A stretch of 61,944 bases of DNA from a virus: positions 1-61,944 of IMG/VR virus record IMGVR_UViG_3300020172_002942. One strand, given 5' to 3'. The first letter of the stretch is position 1, and every line of letters begins with the position of its first letter. The notes beneath the pieces were generated by a model. That model was not told the DNA's origin. It saw only the letters and a list, made by a program, of their open reading frames with translations, and searched no databases. This document shows positions 32,309-41,255 of this stretch, in pieces. Both the position numbers and the translations under genes were made by a program.

Positions 32309-33592
32309 ATGGCAGCAACAGGTCTATTAAATTCTAATCCATATGGTAAAGCAGTAGCTTTAGACTTTTCTACTAAAGCCACTAATGCAGCTATTCAATT
32401 AATACAAAAGGAGCAAGCTAAAAAAGATGCTCTTGACAAAACTTTCAGAGAATATGAGAAATCTATAAATTCTGCTGGAATGAGAGAACAAGACCAAAAT
32501 GTATTTTTAGATCAAATGAATGATGCAAAATTATATTATTTGCAAAATCAAGAGAGAATAACAATGCCTTCTAAATATGGTGCTCAATACCAATCAGAAT
32601 ATTTAGGTAAGCTTAAAAATGCACAAGTTTTAATTAATGAGTCAAAACAAGAGGCAGCTAATACAAAAATAGATGCAGATCATTATTATCAAGCTATAGT
32701 TCAAGGACTTGATGTTCCTGATGGATATATGGAAGCTAGAAGAAGAGCTGATTTACCATTAGGTAATCCTGAACATCAAAAAATAGATCCTTTTAAATGG
32801 AATTTTACTAAAGGATTTAATGAAGATGATTTTGTAAAATCAATAACTAGAGGTTTGCAATCAGATGAAACAATTATAAGTCAAGTTCCCGATAATAAGG
32901 GTAAAATACTAACAACTATATCATATGATTATAGCGATCCTTCTAGACAAGCATTAGCTAGTAGAGCAGCAATGATGTATGGAACTGTTCCTGGTGTTAC
33001 TAATCAAATTAATAAATTAATAAAAAGCGGGGAATATTTAAATTTTAAAAAGCAATTCCAAGACTTATTCCCAGGAGATGATATTGAAAATGCTTTACCA
33101 CAACAAGTAGCAGCCGCAGTAGGATTAGGATTGACTGGACATGGTAAAATAGTAACTAAAAATCAACCTGATGATGTTTGGTTAAAAGCGGAAGCACTTA
33201 AAAATTCATTAAAAATTGCAGCAGCTGGCAGATCTAATATAGTTGTTAATACTGGAGGAGGAGCAACAGGAAGTAATCAACCTCATCCTGCTAGTATAAT
33301 TGATGCAGTAACTGTTATTAATACAAATTATGCTAAACCAACAAGTACTGCTAATGTGTATGATGCAACTAGTGATTTGGCGGGGTATAATACAACCAAG
33401 TTTGGTTCAGTATCAGTTAGGCCGCAAAAAATCTTATATAATAAAGCTACTAACAAATTTACATTGAAATATAATCCTAATGATGGCATAGATGATGAGA
33501 TACTTTCTCCTGATGCTTTTAAAGTTGTAATTGGTAATAATAATAAAGTAAGTTTAAATCAAAAATTTAACGGGAAAATAAAAACTAATTAG
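32309..33592 (+). CDS. Internal/cargo virion protein candidate
   Basis: 427 residues. Helical, Gln- and Lys-rich N-terminal half (AIQLIQKEQAKKDALDKTFREY), a Gly-rich turn (VNTGGGATGSN, about 313-323) and a beta-rich C-terminus. Ordered before the 2126-residue protein, it resembles the medium-size ejection or cargo proteins of podoviruses. No catalytic motif. The start is the first ATG after an A-rich leader. Confidence 0.55.
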   Translation: MAATGLLNSNPYGKAVALDFSTKATNAAIQLIQKEQAKKDALDKTFREYEKSINSAGMREQDQNVFLDQMNDAKLYYLQNQERITMPSKYGAQYQSEYLGKLKNAQVLINESKQEAANTKIDADHYYQAIVQGLDVPDGYMEARRRADLPLGNPEHQKIDPFKWNFTKGFNEDDFVKSITRGLQSDETIISQVPDNKGKILTTISYDYSDPSRQALASRAAMMYGTVPGVTNQINKLIKSGEYLNFKKQFQDLFPGDDIENALPQQVAAAVGLGLTGHGKIVTKNQPDDVWLKAEALKNSLKIAAAGRSNIVVNTGGGATGSNQPHPASIIDAVTVINTNYAKPTSTANVYDATSDLAGYNTTKFGSVSVRPQKILYNKATNKFTLKYNPNDGIDDEILSPDAFKVVIGNNNKVSLNQKFNGKIKTN

Positions 33593-33594
33593 AA

Positions 33595-36500
33595 ATGGCA
33601 AATCAAGCAAGATATTCATTTGACGAATTACCTGATTATATTAAAAATGCACCTGCATTTAAAAATCCTGTTGTAGAAGTCCCTGTGGTTAAAGAAACAG
33701 TTATTGAACAACCAATAATCACAGAACCTGTGAAAGAAATAGCAAAATCAAATAATTCACTTTATGGGTTTTTAAAAGACCGTAATCTTACTGATTTAAA
33801 TGAAACTGATTTTCTAAAAGCTTATTCTACAAAAGAAGGAGCTAAAGAAATTCATGATTATATGTCTATGAGTAAAGATGATGATGGTAACAGATTGACT
33901 ACATTAAATTACAATGATTTTTATAATCAATTTTTAAACCCATATAACAATGGTTTAAAAAAAAAAGACTTCATTACTACTGGACTTGGTTCAGAGAATT
34001 TATCACAAGATTTAGGAAACATTGAAGATTTAGGAAGCATTGAAGATTTAGGTGACGGAGGCCCAGGTAAAAAGAAAAAGAAAACAACAGAAGTTAATTT
34101 AACTAGTAATGGGAAACCATTAACAGGTGAATTAAAAGCTAAGGTTTTAACTTATATGCGAAATAGCGGACAGAATGTGGTTGATGGCATGGACATTAAT
34201 CCTAAAGTTCTAGATAAAGCAAATTCCGCATATGTTTTTATGAATGGACGTGTATTTGGAAGAGAAGGATGGGGTAGTAATTCTGGGAAGAATATTTTTT
34301 CTGGTAATTCTGTTATTAATCCTGGAAAACAATTACGTACACCAGTTTCAATTACAAAAAATCCTGGAGAAGATGATGAAGCATTTGGTTTTAGAAAATA
34401 TTTTGCAGAAAAAGCTGCTTTAGATAAACAAACGCAAGAGGATCAGCAAATGCAGCAATCTCTTAGCGAGTTGAATAAAAAAAGTAGTAATCATGGTTTT
34501 GTTCAGTTAGACCAAAATGATCCATATTATCCTGGTTATATAAATTCTTTAACAGGTGGTCGTGAAGGTGCAACGGTAGTTGCAGGGGCAATAAATAAAG
34601 CAGATTTCCAAAATTATAAAGCTGGTGTAATAGCAGAAGAAACAAAAAAAGCTGCTATACAAAATACTCTCAATAGAAAAGCTTTTATTCCTAGTGGGCC
34701 AAATCATACTAGAGCTAGTGATTCAACAATGCTTGCTGATGGGATAAATAGTGGACAATATGTTGTTACACAAGATAATTCTGGTTATCCTATTCTTGGT
34801 TTGCCTGATTATGATTTATTTAATTCATACGACAATTCTTATAACCAATTATTTGAAAAAGAAGCAGATGAAAAATATTTAAAAACTTTATCTGATGAAG
34901 ATAAATATAAATATAAAGAAAATCAAGCGTATCAAAATTCTATAAGTACACACATGCCACAAGTTCCAAGTGGTTTTAAAGGTAATCTTGGGTCTTTTTT
35001 AGCGGGCTTTCAAAGAACAGTAGAAAAGCCTATAATTTATGGCATAGGAGCTGCGTCTGGCGCAGGACTAGTAGGTGAAGCTGCTGTAGGTGCTGCTGCT
35101 GTCCCAGAACTTGTTCAAAACGCAAGAAGTTTTGGTAATGCAGTAGGGTGGATGCAACAAACAGCAGATAATTCATTTGGGCCAACTTGGGATAGAACTT
35201 ATTATGGTCAATTAGCAAACATTCCAAATCCAACAGAAGCACAAAAATTAGCCGCATCTAAAATGGCTACAAATGCAGCTAATAATGCACAAATAGTTGG
35301 TATGGGGGAAGGATTTCTTCTTAGTGTCCCATTTGGTAAACTTACTCCAGGATTAGAAAATGCAGCAAAAAGTTATGATAAAGCTATTCAAACAGTTAGA
35401 AAAGCAGCTCCTAGAACTGAAAATAGTCTTCTTAATAAAGTTGCTGAAGTTGGAAAAAATGCAAAAACAACAATCCCACAAATGTATGGAGCATCATTTG
35501 CTGGAGAATTAGGTAAAGGTGAAATAGCTGCAGCATATGGTTCTGGAGAATCACAAGCTGATATATTTGGTGGTGCTCATGAGATGGGCGTAGAAAATGC
35601 AAAAACAGCTGGAATGTTTACTGGTTTGCATATTACTCAAGCTATTGTTCCACATGCACTTGGAGTATTAATGACTGGTAATAAAAATGTTCCTGCATCT
35701 ATTATTACTAATAGAGCATATGAAGTTGCATCACAATTACCAGCACAAAATCTTAAAGAAATTTTTGCTAAAGCAGAGCAAGATGGAATTATGAAACCTG
35801 GAGAAGGGGAGCAAATTCTTAATAATATAGAACAATATAGAAAAGCAAAATCTTTAGTTCCTAAAAATGTAACTAATCCAGAGGCGGCAATTTCAATGGC
35901 AGGGTTTATTCAGAAAATTGAAGGTTTAAAAGAAAAATTAAAAACTGCGCCAACAGAACAAATAAGAAAAGATCAAGAAGCAGAAATAGCAGAATATGAG
36001 AAAAAAATTAATGGTATATATTATGGAGATGACCCCCTTTTACATGAAACAGATAAGTTAAATAATCCACTTGTTCAAACAGCAGGATTATCTGGACAGG
36101 ATTTCAGAAATATGTTAAAAGGTGTTACTAATTTAGGTTCTAAAGCTTATGGTAAAGTTAAAGAATTTATAACTGGTAAAAGTGGAGAAGAAGCACCTCA
36201 ATCAAAAGAACAAGTTGTTGATAGGCTTTTAAAAGAATTTGACCCAAATTTTACTGACCCAAATTATGAACATCCAGAAAACGATAAAATTTTTATACAA
36301 AATATTAAAGATTATCCTATTGAAATAATGGATAGGATGATTGAAAGTTCTAAAAATAATAATAATATTGATAATGTTAAAAAATTTGAAAAATTAAAAG
36401 AAGATTTTCTTAATGCAGTTAAAGCTGAAGATCAAGCTCAAATACAAGGTGAAGGTCAACAAGGATTTAATCCAGCTCAACAAGATATTCAAAGACCTGA

Positions 36501-39500
36501 AACAAAAGAACAATCTATCAACAACTTGATAAAGATGTTTGTTCCAGATGATCCAAATTATGAAATGAATGATTGGGATAAAGATGTTATAAATAGAATA
36601 AAAAATAATCCTGTTAAATTTATAGACGAATTAATAGATTACAATAAAAGAGAGATTGAAGCAAATCCAAAAGGGCAAAATACTGATATTAATATTGAAA
36701 ATATAAAAAGATTTGAAGATATAAAGCAAAACTACCTTAATACAGAAAAGGCTGAAGGTAAAGGTCAACAAGCAGCTCCAATTGCTGAAATTCCTGTTGT
36801 TGAAGAAGTGAATCAACCAATGGCTGAAACAGAAGTTGAAACGCCAGTATTAGAAACTGAAAACAAAGGTAAAATTAATGAAGAAGATATAAATCAAGGA
36901 GAAGTTGTAGAAGGTGCTCCTAAAAGAGTATCTGGGGTATCTCATGATGCTTTAGAAAATATTGCAGAAAGATTAGGATTGCCAAAGATAGAAAGAGGAA
37001 CTGTATTAAAGCCAGAGGAATATGCTGCAAGAGGTAGAAAACTTGTAGATGGCGGGATAGATCCAGAATCTGTAAGAGGAAATGTAAACAACCCTACTCC
37101 TGATGAAATTTCGATAGCAAGAGCTCATTTAATTGATTTAGATAATAATCTTGATGCAGTAGGAAAAGAATTTGGAATTGATAGTCAGGAATATAAAGAT
37201 GCTAAAGCTAAAGTAGATGATTGGGCTAGAAATGTAGTTAAAATACAAAATACAACATTTGCTGAAAGAGGTACTGCTATGCAAGGTGTTACAGATTTAG
37301 ATACTGGTTCATTTTCATCTGTTTCAAGAAAGTTAGAAGATAATTTAGGGAGGCCTTTGACTCCAAAAGAACAAGAAGCTGTACAAAAAAAGGCTGAACA
37401 AAATAGAGCTTCAGAACAAGCTCAAAAAAATGCTGAATCTAATTTAATATCAGAAACTGATAAAGAATTAGGTGAGGGATCAACGCCAACTGAAGGCCCT
37501 AAATTATATAAAGAAAAAGCTAAAGTTGTTGCTGATAAATTTAGAAAGTTAAAAACAAAAGAATTTACTTTTAAAGATGAAAATGGCAATGATATACCTA
37601 TTCATAAAATGGGGGCAAGCTGGAATGAAATGATTGAAATAGGTGCAAAAGCAATCGAAGCAACTGGAGAGATTGCAGATGGAGTGAAAGCAATTGTGGA
37701 TCAAGTAAAAGATAAGGATTGGTATAAAAATTTATCTAAAAGAGATAAAGCTAATTTTGAAGATCAATTAGCTAGTCAGTTACAAGAACCTATTGTGGAA
37801 ACACCTGAATCAAAAAACATTGCACGACTTGAAAAACAATTAGATGATTTACAAAATGGTAAATATAAAGAAAAAGCTACTCCAAGAGAATTATCAGATA
37901 GAGAAAAAGAATTAAAAGCTCAAATAAAAGCAGAAAAAGAAAAACTTGGCTTAATTAGCAATAAAAGTAAAACACCATTAACTGAAGAAGAAGAGTTAAG
38001 TAATCTTCAAGCACAATTTGTAGATAAAAAAGGTAATAAATTTACTCCTGATGAAGCTAAATCTATTTGGAAATATATTAAGAAAAATTATATAGATAAA
38101 GGTGTTGAGTATAATGAATCATTAAGAAGAGCATCGGAAGATTTAGGAATGAATTACGAGCAAGTAGCTAATGCAGTTGTTACTCCTAAAACAAAAAAAA
38201 TGTCTAATGAATATTATGCAAAAAGAGGAATTGCAAATAAAAATAGACAAGCTACTAAACAATGGGTTGAAGAAAAAAATCAATCTAACAGTGTTAAAAT
38301 TTTTAGAAAAATATGGAATTTCCCTAAAGCATTAATGACTTTTGGGCATGGTCACGTATTTATTGGAACTCATGGTGCTACAAATTTAGCAGATCCTAAA
38401 TATGTTTTAAAAACTGTAAAGGGAATGGTTAATGCATATAAATATGCATATGGTAATAAAGGTAATTATGAAAGAGATATGGAGGCTTTAAAAAACCATC
38501 CACTTTATCGTGTAGCTAGAGAGGCGGGGTTAGCAAATGATCCAGATGTATTTCATTTTGATGATGCAGATAATTACAAGAGTTTTGTAAAAAAAGTTGG
38601 TCAAACTGGAGAAAGAGGGTTTAATGCTATTAAAGTTTTAAGACAGCAAATATTTAATAATGAATATGAAGGGTTAACTGAGTCAGAAAAACAAAATCCT
38701 GAAGTAGTAAAAAGAATAGCTGGATTAGTTAATAACTGGACAGGGGCTACAAATGTAAATTTACCAAACGTAGTAAAGGATCTTGGATTTTCTTCTAATA
38801 TGGAAGCTTCTAGATGGGAAAGACTTGGTTCTGGGCCAAAAGCACTTGGTTATGCATTAAAAGGATTGACGGGGAATGGAACTCCTGACCAGAAGGCATT
38901 TGCAAAAGTATGGTTTAAAAGAGCTGGTAGGCAAGTAGCTACTTATGGAAGTTTATTAGCAGCTAATGCTGTTGTTCAACATTATAAAAATCCAGATAGA
39001 GAAGTTAATTTTACAGATCCAACAAAATCAGATTTTTTATTGCCTAAATTTGGCAAGCATGATATAACACTTGATTTAAGTGGTGGTATGTTATCAGCAC
39101 TTGGTTTGATGTCTAGATTAACTAAATATGCTACCATAGATGAGAAAAAATTACCTAGAGGTAAAACAAGAGGAGAAGCTCAATGGGAATCAGTTGGTGG
39201 TTATTTAAGAGGTAAATTAAACCCTGCAGCAGCTATTGCCGTAGAAGCTGCTACTGGTAAAGATTTTAGTGGAAATGCCGTTCCTTGGTCAAATGATAAA
39301 CTTAAAGGGGAACAAAGAAAATTAGGATGGGGAGAATATATGGCAGGCCATACACTTATGCTACCATTAGCAGAAGGTTTCCATGTTATGCAAAAATCAG
39401 CTAAAGACAATGGCTTATCTCCATTTGATTTTGAAAATTTAATGAAGGGATTAGAAGTTGCTGCTATTTCTGGTGCTACGGGTATTAAAACAAAAGAAGT

Positions 39501-39975
39501 AAAAGATGATGTGGAAGAACCAGCAGAATTAGAAAAAGTATTAAATTATAGACAAAAAGGACGCCCAATTACGCCAGAAGAACGTAAAATTTATGAATCT
39601 AGATCTGAACAAATTTATAATATTTTACTTAAACAAAATGAGGAGGAAGGTGTGCCTATGACTAGTGATGATAATAAATATATAATTAAAGCTACTAAAA
39701 AAGGATTAACTGATAAAAATGGTAATATTTTGCCAGTTCTTACTAAAGAAGAAAAATATAAAGAATTAAATAGATTGAAAGAAGAAGCAGCAAACTATGC
39801 TAGAAAAGAATTATTTGGTATAGAAAAACCAACTGTACGTAAAATAGTTTCTCAAACTAAATTAGAGCAAGAAAGATTAAGAAGAAGAAGGTTGTTAAAG
39901 CTTAATATACCTAAATTAGAAGAGGAATATGAAGACCCTGATTTTTTAAATAATGAAGAAGAAGAAAATCCATAA
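33595..39975 (+). CDS. Giant internal/ejection protein (2126 aa)
   Basis: The largest protein of the window. From the N-terminus: valine/proline-rich opening, a SLYGFLKDRNLTDLNETDF segment, hydrophobic Gly/Ala-rich stretches near residues 480-505 (IIYGIGAASGAGLVGEAAVG) and 1780-1800, two Gln/Glu-rich linkers near 950-1100, coiled coils around 1390-1460, and a charged tail ending EEYEDPDFLNNEEEENP. It lies where podoviruses keep internal virion or ejection proteins (T7 gp16, N4 and crAss cargo proteins). I see no protease, lysozyme or RNA-polymerase motif. A tape-measure role is possible but no tail-tube genes accompany it. Confidence 0.6.
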   Translation: MANQARYSFDELPDYIKNAPAFKNPVVEVPVVKETVIEQPIITEPVKEIAKSNNSLYGFLKDRNLTDLNETDFLKAYSTKEGAKEIHDYMSMSKDDDGNRLTTLNYNDFYNQFLNPYNNGLKKKDFITTGLGSENLSQDLGNIEDLGSIEDLGDGGPGKKKKKTTEVNLTSNGKPLTGELKAKVLTYMRNSGQNVVDGMDINPKVLDKANSAYVFMNGRVFGREGWGSNSGKNIFSGNSVINPGKQLRTPVSITKNPGEDDEAFGFRKYFAEKAALDKQTQEDQQMQQSLSELNKKSSNHGFVQLDQNDPYYPGYINSLTGGREGATVVAGAINKADFQNYKAGVIAEETKKAAIQNTLNRKAFIPSGPNHTRASDSTMLADGINSGQYVVTQDNSGYPILGLPDYDLFNSYDNSYNQLFEKEADEKYLKTLSDEDKYKYKENQAYQNSISTHMPQVPSGFKGNLGSFLAGFQRTVEKPIIYGIGAASGAGLVGEAAVGAAAVPELVQNARSFGNAVGWMQQTADNSFGPTWDRTYYGQLANIPNPTEAQKLAASKMATNAANNAQIVGMGEGFLLSVPFGKLTPGLENAAKSYDKAIQTVRKAAPRTENSLLNKVAEVGKNAKTTIPQMYGASFAGELGKGEIAAAYGSGESQADIFGGAHEMGVENAKTAGMFTGLHITQAIVPHALGVLMTGNKNVPASIITNRAYEVASQLPAQNLKEIFAKAEQDGIMKPGEGEQILNNIEQYRKAKSLVPKNVTNPEAAISMAGFIQKIEGLKEKLKTAPTEQIRKDQEAEIAEYEKKINGIYYGDDPLLHETDKLNNPLVQTAGLSGQDFRNMLKGVTNLGSKAYGKVKEFITGKSGEEAPQSKEQVVDRLLKEFDPNFTDPNYEHPENDKIFIQNIKDYPIEIMDRMIESSKNNNNIDNVKKFEKLKEDFLNAVKAEDQAQIQGEGQQGFNPAQQDIQRPETKEQSINNLIKMFVPDDPNYEMNDWDKDVINRIKNNPVKFIDELIDYNKREIEANPKGQNTDINIENIKRFEDIKQNYLNTEKAEGKGQQAAPIAEIPVVEEVNQPMAETEVETPVLETENKGKINEEDINQGEVVEGAPKRVSGVSHDALENIAERLGLPKIERGTVLKPEEYAARGRKLVDGGIDPESVRGNVNNPTPDEISIARAHLIDLDNNLDAVGKEFGIDSQEYKDAKAKVDDWARNVVKIQNTTFAERGTAMQGVTDLDTGSFSSVSRKLEDNLGRPLTPKEQEAVQKKAEQNRASEQAQKNAESNLISETDKELGEGSTPTEGPKLYKEKAKVVADKFRKLKTKEFTFKDENGNDIPIHKMGASWNEMIEIGAKAIEATGEIADGVKAIVDQVKDKDWYKNLSKRDKANFEDQLASQLQEPIVETPESKNIARLEKQLDDLQNGKYKEKATPRELSDREKELKAQIKAEKEKLGLISNKSKTPLTEEEELSNLQAQFVDKKGNKFTPDEAKSIWKYIKKNYIDKGVEYNESLRRASEDLGMNYEQVANAVVTPKTKKMSNEYYAKRGIANKNRQATKQWVEEKNQSNSVKIFRKIWNFPKALMTFGHGHVFIGTHGATNLADPKYVLKTVKGMVNAYKYAYGNKGNYERDMEALKNHPLYRVAREAGLANDPDVFHFDDADNYKSFVKKVGQTGERGFNAIKVLRQQIFNNEYEGLTESEKQNPEVVKRIAGLVNNWTGATNVNLPNVVKDLGFSSNMEASRWERLGSGPKALGYALKGLTGNGTPDQKAFAKVWFKRAGRQVATYGSLLAANAVVQHYKNPDREVNFTDPTKSDFLLPKFGKHDITLDLSGGMLSALGLMSRLTKYATIDEKKLPRGKTRGEAQWESVGGYLRGKLNPAAAIAVEAATGKDFSGNAVPWSNDKLKGEQRKLGWGEYMAGHTLMLPLAEGFHVMQKSAKDNGLSPFDFENLMKGLEVAAISGATGIKTKEVKDDVEEPAELEKVLNYRQKGRPITPEERKIYESRSEQIYNILLKQNEEEGVPMTSDDNKYIIKATKKGLTDKNGNILPVLTKEEKYKELNRLKEEAANYARKELFGIEKPTVRKIVSQTKLEQERLRRRRLLKLNIPKLEEEYEDPDFLNNEEEENP

Positions 39976-39986
39976 AATCCATAAAA

Positions 39987-40151
39987 ATGCCATATAAAAG
40001 CGCAGCCCAAGAGGCTTACTTTAATATCCACAAAAAAGAGCTCGAAAAGAAGGGTGTAAACGTAGATGAATGGAATAAAGCTAGTAGGGGGATGGCTTTG
40101 CCTGCCAAAGTCAGCAAAGTCAAGTCTATGAAGAAAAATAAAATGGGTTAA
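39987..40151 (+). CDS. Small basic phage protein (54 aa)
   Basis: 54 residues: MPYKSAAQEAYFNIHKKELE, then EWNKASRGMALPAKVSK and a Lys tail. It belongs to a common phage peptide type (M..KSAAQ..Y......LPEKV). It begins 11 bases after the giant gene and ends just before a late promoter whose upstream element overlaps its stop codon. Function unknown. Confidence 0.65.
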   Translation: MPYKSAAQEAYFNIHKKELEKKGVNVDEWNKASRGMALPAKVSKVKSMKKNKMG

Positions 40152-40176
40152 TATAGCTATTTTTTTCTTATATTTG
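40149..40176 (+). promoter_or_regulatory. Late promoter of the fibre genes
   Basis: TAATATAGCTA (40149-40159), nine bases, then TATATTTG (40169-40176) followed by GGGTAAAATTT. The same two elements with identical spacing occur at 53300-53327 before the lysis genes. The ATG at 40193 is 17 bases downstream. Confidence 0.7.
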
Positions 40177-40192
40177 GGTAAAATTTACCAAA

Positions 40193-40711
40193 ATGCCTCT
40201 TACTCCAAATTTTACGGCTAGTCAGGTTAGTGGCAGCCCTTCTATTATAACATTAACAGACACATCAACTGGGTCTGATGTTACTATTACCAAGCGTAGA
40301 ATTTTTCTATTGCAAGCCAATGGTACTCTTTTAGTACCTAATGGTACTACTACTACATATATTGATTGGCCTTTAGCCGCTACTAGTATTAGTTTAAATG
40401 TATTAACTCAAGATAGTGCATTAAGTGTTACTGTGCAATGGTTAACTTCTGCAAATACAGTAGTTACATCATTAACTCAATCATTTGCATTTACTGCATA
40501 CAATGAAACATTTTATTATGGTTTATCACAAAGTCTAGTTGGCAATTCTAATCTTGCGGCAAGTACAGATTGGTTTGGATGGATGATGGATTTAAGAGTT
40601 CAATTAGATAGTGCAACGCAAGCGATTGCATTTGCTTCAGACATATATACAGCACAAGCTGCATTGAACAGAGCAACATTTATATCTACTAACTCAGCTT
40701 ATTTCTTCTAA
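40193..40711 (+). CDS. Tail/baseplate-region beta protein
   Basis: 172 residues. The N-terminal FTASQVSGSPSIITLTDTSTGSD and LLQANGTLLVPNGTTTTYIDW segments resemble a family placed next to collagen-like fibre genes in related phages (LTPNF..SQ..GSPS.ITLTDTSTGSD). The C-terminal part is helix-rich (SDIYTAQAALNRATF). First gene of the fibre operon, behind the late promoter. It may connect the fibre to the tail (inference). Confidence 0.6.
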   Translation: MPLTPNFTASQVSGSPSIITLTDTSTGSDVTITKRRIFLLQANGTLLVPNGTTTTYIDWPLAATSISLNVLTQDSALSVTVQWLTSANTVVTSLTQSFAFTAYNETFYYGLSQSLVGNSNLAASTDWFGWMMDLRVQLDSATQAIAFASDIYTAQAALNRATFISTNSAYFF

Positions 40712-40712
40712 A

Positions 40713-41243
40713 ATGACACCTCAAGAAACAGTATCTTTAGCAAAGATTTCACAATACCTTTGGAATGAAAAAATTCCAAAAGAACAATATTTTTTTAATG
40801 GTACAATTGACCCTAGAAAAGCTAGACAATTGTATATGATTAGAACTGCATTACAATATGGTATTGCTCAAAATTTATTAGGGCAAGCTGGTATGTCAAA
40901 TTACCTTTATGCTTTATGTGGTGCTGAATTACAAAGAGCAAAACAAATATTAGGTACAGGGCAAGGTGGAGGTTCAGTTATTCCTGGTGGTGGCGGTAAT
41001 TTTAGTGTATATGAATATACAACTAATGCCACAACGGGATCTGCAACAGTTTACTTCCCATTAGCTGTTGGTAAAAGATTAGTTAATGCTTTCAGACAAG
41101 GTAATAACATTGGAACAATATTGACAGCAGGAACCCCAACAGGTAATCAAGTAACATGGGATTCAGCATCAGGTTCTTTAACGGTTGCAAGTACTGTTGC
41201 ATTTTATGATCAAGAGTTTGTAAGGGTAGTAGTTCAACAATAA
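40713..41243 (+). CDS. Fibre-region protein
   Basis: 176 residues. An N-terminal helical domain (VSLAKISQYLWNEKIPKEQYF, RKARQLYMIRTALQYGIAQNLL) is joined by a Gly-rich hinge (GTGQGGGSVIPGGGGN) to a C-terminal beta domain (STVAFYDQEFVRVVVQQ). Such two-domain layouts are common in tail-fibre adaptors. The gene follows the previous one by one base and precedes the collagen-like fibre. Confidence 0.6.
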   Translation: MTPQETVSLAKISQYLWNEKIPKEQYFFNGTIDPRKARQLYMIRTALQYGIAQNLLGQAGMSNYLYALCGAELQRAKQILGTGQGGGSVIPGGGGNFSVYEYTTNATTGSATVYFPLAVGKRLVNAFRQGNNIGTILTAGTPTGNQVTWDSASGSLTVASTVAFYDQEFVRVVVQQ

Positions 41244-41255
41244 AAATATTAACTA

